Positions 61,733-64,000 of a stretch of DNA of 64,000 nucleotides are shown one piece after another (the stretch's first letter is position 1; every line of letters begins with the position of its first letter). The stretch covers positions 1,736,001 to 1,800,000 of the forward strand of contig NZ_CP029642.1 in the NCBI RefSeq assembly GCF_003268655.1. The letters are read 5' to 3'. The notes under the pieces were generated by a model. The model was given only the letters and a program-made list of their open reading frames with translations. It was not told the DNA's origin and searched no databases. This DNA is from Arthrobacter dokdonellae. Its GTDB lineage: Bacteria > Actinomycetota > Actinomycetes > Actinomycetales > Micrococcaceae. The position numbers were made by a program, and so were the translations under genes.

Positions 61733-61914
61733 CCAAGAAAATCCACTGCCCCCACTGCCAAGCCACCCGCCAAATCAACCGCTACGACAACGGCACCGTC
61801 TACAGCATCCGCATCCAACACCAAGACGAATGCCCAACACGGACGGCCGCATGGCACAAGCGCGTTCCCGTACAAGACACGCACGCGTCAGGACCAGGAC
61901 AAGCCGATGACTGA
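61729..61914 (+). CDS. Small zinc-ribbon-like phage protein, 61 residues
   Basis: The CPHCQATRQ start gives a CxxC knuckle; later HQDECP supplies a His and a Cys that could complete one zinc site. Otherwise polar. It is coupled by ATGA overlap upstream and overlaps the next gene by 8 nt. Confidence 0.6.
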   Translation: MTKKIHCPHCQATRQINRYDNGTVYSIRIQHQDECPTRTAAWHKRVPVQDTHASGPGQADD

Positions 61915-62140
61915 CACTGAACCGTCCCTGGCCGAACAGCGGGACTACTTCAAATTCCAGATGGTTTATTGGAGGGCTCGGGCGCTTGCCGCCGAGGGCA
62001 AACACAAGACGCCGGTCATCCCGGAGACTGACACGCACAGGCGCATCAGCTACAGAGACCCGACAGGGGAGCGCGCTTGCTCCGCCGCCGACCGCACCAC
62101 GAAAGGAAACCACCATGGCAAAGCCAAACAGCGCCGCTGA
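61907..62140 (+). CDS. Hypothetical phage protein, 77 residues
   Basis: The sequence has EQRDYFKFQMVYWRARALAAEG near the start and a basic, disordered end. No family is recognised. It overlaps its neighbours on both sides, including 26 nt with the HTH gene at 62115, which carries its own ribosome-binding site. Confidence 0.5.
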   Translation: MTDTEPSLAEQRDYFKFQMVYWRARALAAEGKHKTPVIPETDTHRRISYRDPTGERACSAADRTTKGNHHGKAKQRR

Positions 62141-62669
62141 CGACAGGGGAACCGTTGGGACCCTCGAGCGTGAACGGTTGCGTGCCGGCGTGGGGGAGCG
62201 GCTTGCATGGTTGCGGCGCCGCGCCGGGATGACCCAGGAGCAGGCGGGCACGTTGGCCGGTATCTCGCCGGGTGCCATCTCGAAGTTGGAGCGTGGCACG
62301 CACCGGCCCACGAAAGACAGCTTGCGGGACCTCGCCGCCGTGTACGCCCCGGATCATCCCCGGATCGAGTTTTGGAATTTGTGCAAGCTGGCCGGGGACT
62401 CGCTACGTGACTCACACCGCCGCCAGTCGCCCGCCAGACCGCCTATCAGCCTGTCCAAGGCGGAATCGTACGCCAGGGACGCGCAAAGGGCTGTACGGGC
62501 CGCTGAGCGTGCCATGCCGCACCGTGTGGAGAATGCCCGGTGCATTGCGCAAGCCATGTTGAAGCAGGCAGAGCGTGATCTCACCATCGCCCAGGCCCGG
62601 GATTCACTTCTCAAACGGTTGCGGGAAGCCGCCGAAAACGACGGCGGCGACGGGCAAAACGTTGGGTAA
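62115..62669 (+). CDS. XRE-family HTH protein, phage
   Basis: The 184-residue protein has an XRE HTH (about 24-78: VGERLAWLRRRAGMTQEQAG, ISPGAISKLERGTHRPTK), followed by a long helical C-terminal domain (about 110-175). It is the second XRE regulator of the element and is transcribed with the lytic/early side. ATG 62115 with AAAGGAAA upstream. A 23-bp stretch spanning its stop codon (62660-62682) is an inverted copy of the region near the left attachment site. Confidence 0.8.
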   Translation: MAKPNSAADDRGTVGTLERERLRAGVGERLAWLRRRAGMTQEQAGTLAGISPGAISKLERGTHRPTKDSLRDLAAVYAPDHPRIEFWNLCKLAGDSLRDSHRRQSPARPPISLSKAESYARDAQRAVRAAERAMPHRVENARCIAQAMLKQAERDLTIAQARDSLLKRLREAAENDGGDGQNVG

Positions 62670-62682
62670 ACGTTGGATTGGG
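62657..62682. repeat. Tandem 11-bp repeats, inverted match to 56784-56806
   Basis: AAACGTTGGGT (62657-62667) is followed directly by AAACGTTGGAT (62668-62678). The 23-bp stretch 62660-62682 matches the complement of 56784-56806 perfectly; the identity ends sharply on both sides. It spans the stop of the XRE gene. Confidence 0.9.
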
Positions 62683-62801
62683 CCGCAAGAAGGCAACGAC
62701 AGCGCCCGAAAGACTGCCAAGAAACCCCGGAATTACAAGCAAGCAACCACCGAATGCAACACATCCAACCCTAGAACCATCAATTATCAGGAGCGCAAAT
62801 T

Positions 62802-63131
62802 ATGACCGCTGAAGAGCCGCAATATTTGCTTGAAGCGTTCGGCCCCATTGAGGACGGCGCAAGTGTAGGCCTTCCCGATGCCGGCCCGGACGACTGCATG
62901 ATTGCGTTCCGGGCCTACGGGATTCCCGTTTTTGGTGAAGGCGGGCACATAACCGTTCTTGTTGACGGTGACACGTCACAGATGATCGCACACGGAAGTC
63001 TTCACCTTGAAGGCGGGTTCAATACCCCAGCGGACATTTTCCAGGCCTACCGGCCCGGCTGGTGGCCTGAGTGGGAAAACCCCGCCGACGCCACCCAGTG
63101 GTTTTGGCCGAACGCTGGGAACCGTCTTTGA
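62802..63131 (+). CDS. Hypothetical phage protein, 109 residues
   Basis: An acidic protein with alternating strands (VGLPDAGPDDCMIAFRAYG, GHITVLVDGDTSQMIAHGS) and a Trp-rich end (GWWPEWENPADATQWFW). No family is recognised. ATG with CAGGAG upstream at about 62790. The 132-bp gap before it has no obvious promoter. Confidence 0.6.
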   Translation: MTAEEPQYLLEAFGPIEDGASVGLPDAGPDDCMIAFRAYGIPVFGEGGHITVLVDGDTSQMIAHGSLHLEGGFNTPADIFQAYRPGWWPEWENPADATQWFWPNAGNRL

Positions 63132-63544
63132 GGCGGGATGTTCCGCCCGAGGCTGCGAACCTGATTCGCCCTGACGGCGCCGTGGTGGTTCCTGCCGCTG
63201 TTGCGGATGCTGTGGTGCGCCTGTTGGTGCTGGGACTAAAGGAAGCCCACCACGCTAACGCAGGGGGCCGGCTGTCCTCCCAGATAGTCGACGTGCTGCA
63301 CGCCTTGAACGTTGCCGCGATAAAAGATAGCGAGATGTCCGCACGCGGACGCGATTATAGCACTTCTGGGACAATGGAAGTATCAGTAAAGGGATTGCTG
63401 ACACCACGAGAAATAGCTGCCCTGCTCCACTGTTCCGAACGCCAGGTTCGGCGGCTGTGCGAGCAGGGCAAGCTCCCCGCTCAGAAGATCGGCCAACACT
63501 GGCTAATCTCCGAAACAGAAGACCTTGACACATACCGTTTTTGA
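63128..63544 (+). CDS. Phage protein with C-terminal HTH (excisionase-like)
   Basis: From TTG 63128, whose last bases overlap the previous stop (TTGA), the product has 138 residues; GTG 63071 would add 19 but overlap more. The C-terminal part holds LLTPREIAALLHCSERQVRRLCEQ and AQKIGQHWLI, a complete HTH_17 unit. ATG 63373 could start a 56-residue version, preceded by a TATAGC element. This is the third excisionase-like HTH in the element. Confidence 0.7.
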   Translation: MRRDVPPEAANLIRPDGAVVVPAAVADAVVRLLVLGLKEAHHANAGGRLSSQIVDVLHALNVAAIKDSEMSARGRDYSTSGTMEVSVKGLLTPREIAALLHCSERQVRRLCEQGKLPAQKIGQHWLISETEDLDTYRF

Positions 63545-63555
63545 AAGGTGGCCCC

Positions 63556-64000
63556 ATGGCCCGCACCACTGACAGGGAACCGAAGACCGTTCCCCCGGCA
63601 ACACGCCCAGAAGTGACAGACGCCGACGTCGACGCCGCCGACGCCGCAGCGAAGGAAGCCCAGGACCTTGTTGCGGAACTTGAAGAGAAAGTCATTAACG
63701 GCGACGACACGGTCACCCCGGACCAGATCGTAGCCCAGGAATCTCTTGGACGATTCGCCCGACTCCGGGCAGCCGCCACGCGTCGCAAGGCAGACGCGGC
63801 GAAGGAAGCCGCACGGTTGCGGGACTGCCAGATCCTCCACGACGAGATGACCGACTACGCCAGCAAAGACGGGCAGCGCCTCGCCAACCTCTACCAGGCA
63901 ATCTATGACGCACGGGAAGAATTCCAGGCCGTCGTGGAGGAACGCAACGCGACAGTCGCCTCATGGCACCGCCGAGCCGAAGCCCTGGGCATCGCCCAGG
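63556..64000 (+). CDS. Coiled-coil phage protein, truncated by the window end
   Basis: The first 148 residues are visible; the frame is open at 64000. It is almost wholly helical and charged (AADAAAKEAQDLVAELEEKV, LRAAATRRKADAAKEAARLR), with heptad-like spacing. ATG with GAAAGG upstream. Scaffold, structural or replication accessory roles are all possible; nothing specific can be said. Confidence 0.7.
   Translation, partial: MARTTDREPKTVPPATRPEVTDADVDAADAAAKEAQDLVAELEEKVINGDDTVTPDQIVAQESLGRFARLRAAATRRKADAAKEAARLRDCQILHDEMTDYASKDGQRLANLYQAIYDAREEFQAVVEERNATVASWHRRAEALGIAQ

Larger units (their letters stand above)
56656..64000. mobile_element. Left part of a tRNA-integrated temperate phage or integrative element
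   Basis: From the tRNA rightwards: a terminator, arm-type repeats, a small membrane protein, integrase and repressor on the minus strand, a divergent control region, then 13 closely packed plus-strand genes, most overlapping by 4 nt. Several are HTH proteins; one carries iteron-like repeats. Composition is less GC-rich, with A-ending codons in places. The right attachment site is beyond 64000. No structural, lysis or packaging genes are in view, so phage and AICE-type elements cannot be separated. Confidence 0.85.

Noticed and set aside
62683..62801. Second attachment core (tRNA 3' copy) next to the inner 23-bp repeat
   Set aside because: No match to the T-arm/acceptor end of the CAU tRNA is present here, so this is not a simple right attachment site.
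1..64000. CRISPR arrays, insertion sequences and rRNA genes
   Set aside because: No regularly spaced repeat-spacer arrays, transposase genes or rRNA sequence were seen; the short tandem repeats found have no unique spacers.

Overview
The window is GC-rich DNA from an actinobacterium, most likely an Arthrobacter-type member of the Micrococcaceae. Supporting signs are the GC-rich wobble positions, many GTG starts, GTGA/ATGA-coupled genes, an actinobacterial SAM-IV riboswitch ahead of metY-metX, an actinobacterial-type holin-family protein, and short intergenic repeat families. About 56.6 kb is chromosome; the last 7.3 kb is the left part of an integrated phage-like element.

Layout. 0-9.6 kb: a secreted GH101 endo-alpha-N-acetylgalactosaminidase diverges from a five-gene run (SIS-domain isomerase/deaminase, ROK kinase, PfkB kinase, class II aldolase, DeoR regulator) that reads as amino-sugar (GalNAc to tagatose) catabolism. 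9.6-14.8 kb: phosphatase, CPBP protease, VOC protein, Tex. 15-17.7 kb: SAM-IV riboswitch, metY and metX. 17.8-25 kb: SHOCT protein, SGNH hydrolase, esterase, S4 protein, lactonase-like propeller, glyS, GNAT protein and a His-rich anchored protein, with clustered intergenic repeats. 25.1-28.2 kb (minus): type III polyketide synthase, methyltransferase and FAD monooxygenase, a phenolic-lipid style operon. 28.3-32.6 kb: CcdC-like protein, ABC-2 exporter and NarL-type two-component system with a probable operator. 33-42.7 kb: mgtE, TetR, dusB, dgt, a two-domain cupredoxin, small genes, dnaG. 42.7-45.4 kb: two nearly identical tRNA-Asn genes, each with a strong terminator, bracketing a dehydrogenase/aminotransferase pair.

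45.5-51.3 kb: a CDP-alcohol phosphotransferase-sulfatase fusion gene broken by two frameshifts diverges from an overlapping operon of a medium-chain dehydrogenase, a degenerate pterin-synthase homologue, a GT4 glycosyltransferase and a RibD-like reductase. I cannot assign a product to this combination, and it is the best chromosomal candidate for an undescribed pathway. 51.3-56.6 kb: MFS transporter, holin-family protein, CDP-alcohol phosphatidyltransferase, NIPA/DMT-like transporter, second GT4 enzyme.

56.65-64 kb: a CAU-anticodon tRNA is the likely attachment site of a temperate phage or integrative element: tyrosine integrase, XRE repressor, a divergent promoter/operator region, then tightly coupled small genes. 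One of these, a probable replication protein, carries four near-identical iteron-like DNA repeats inside its coding sequence, as in lambdoid O genes. A perfect 23-bp inverted repeat links the tRNA-proximal end of the element with an internal site 5.9 kb away. The right end lies outside the window.
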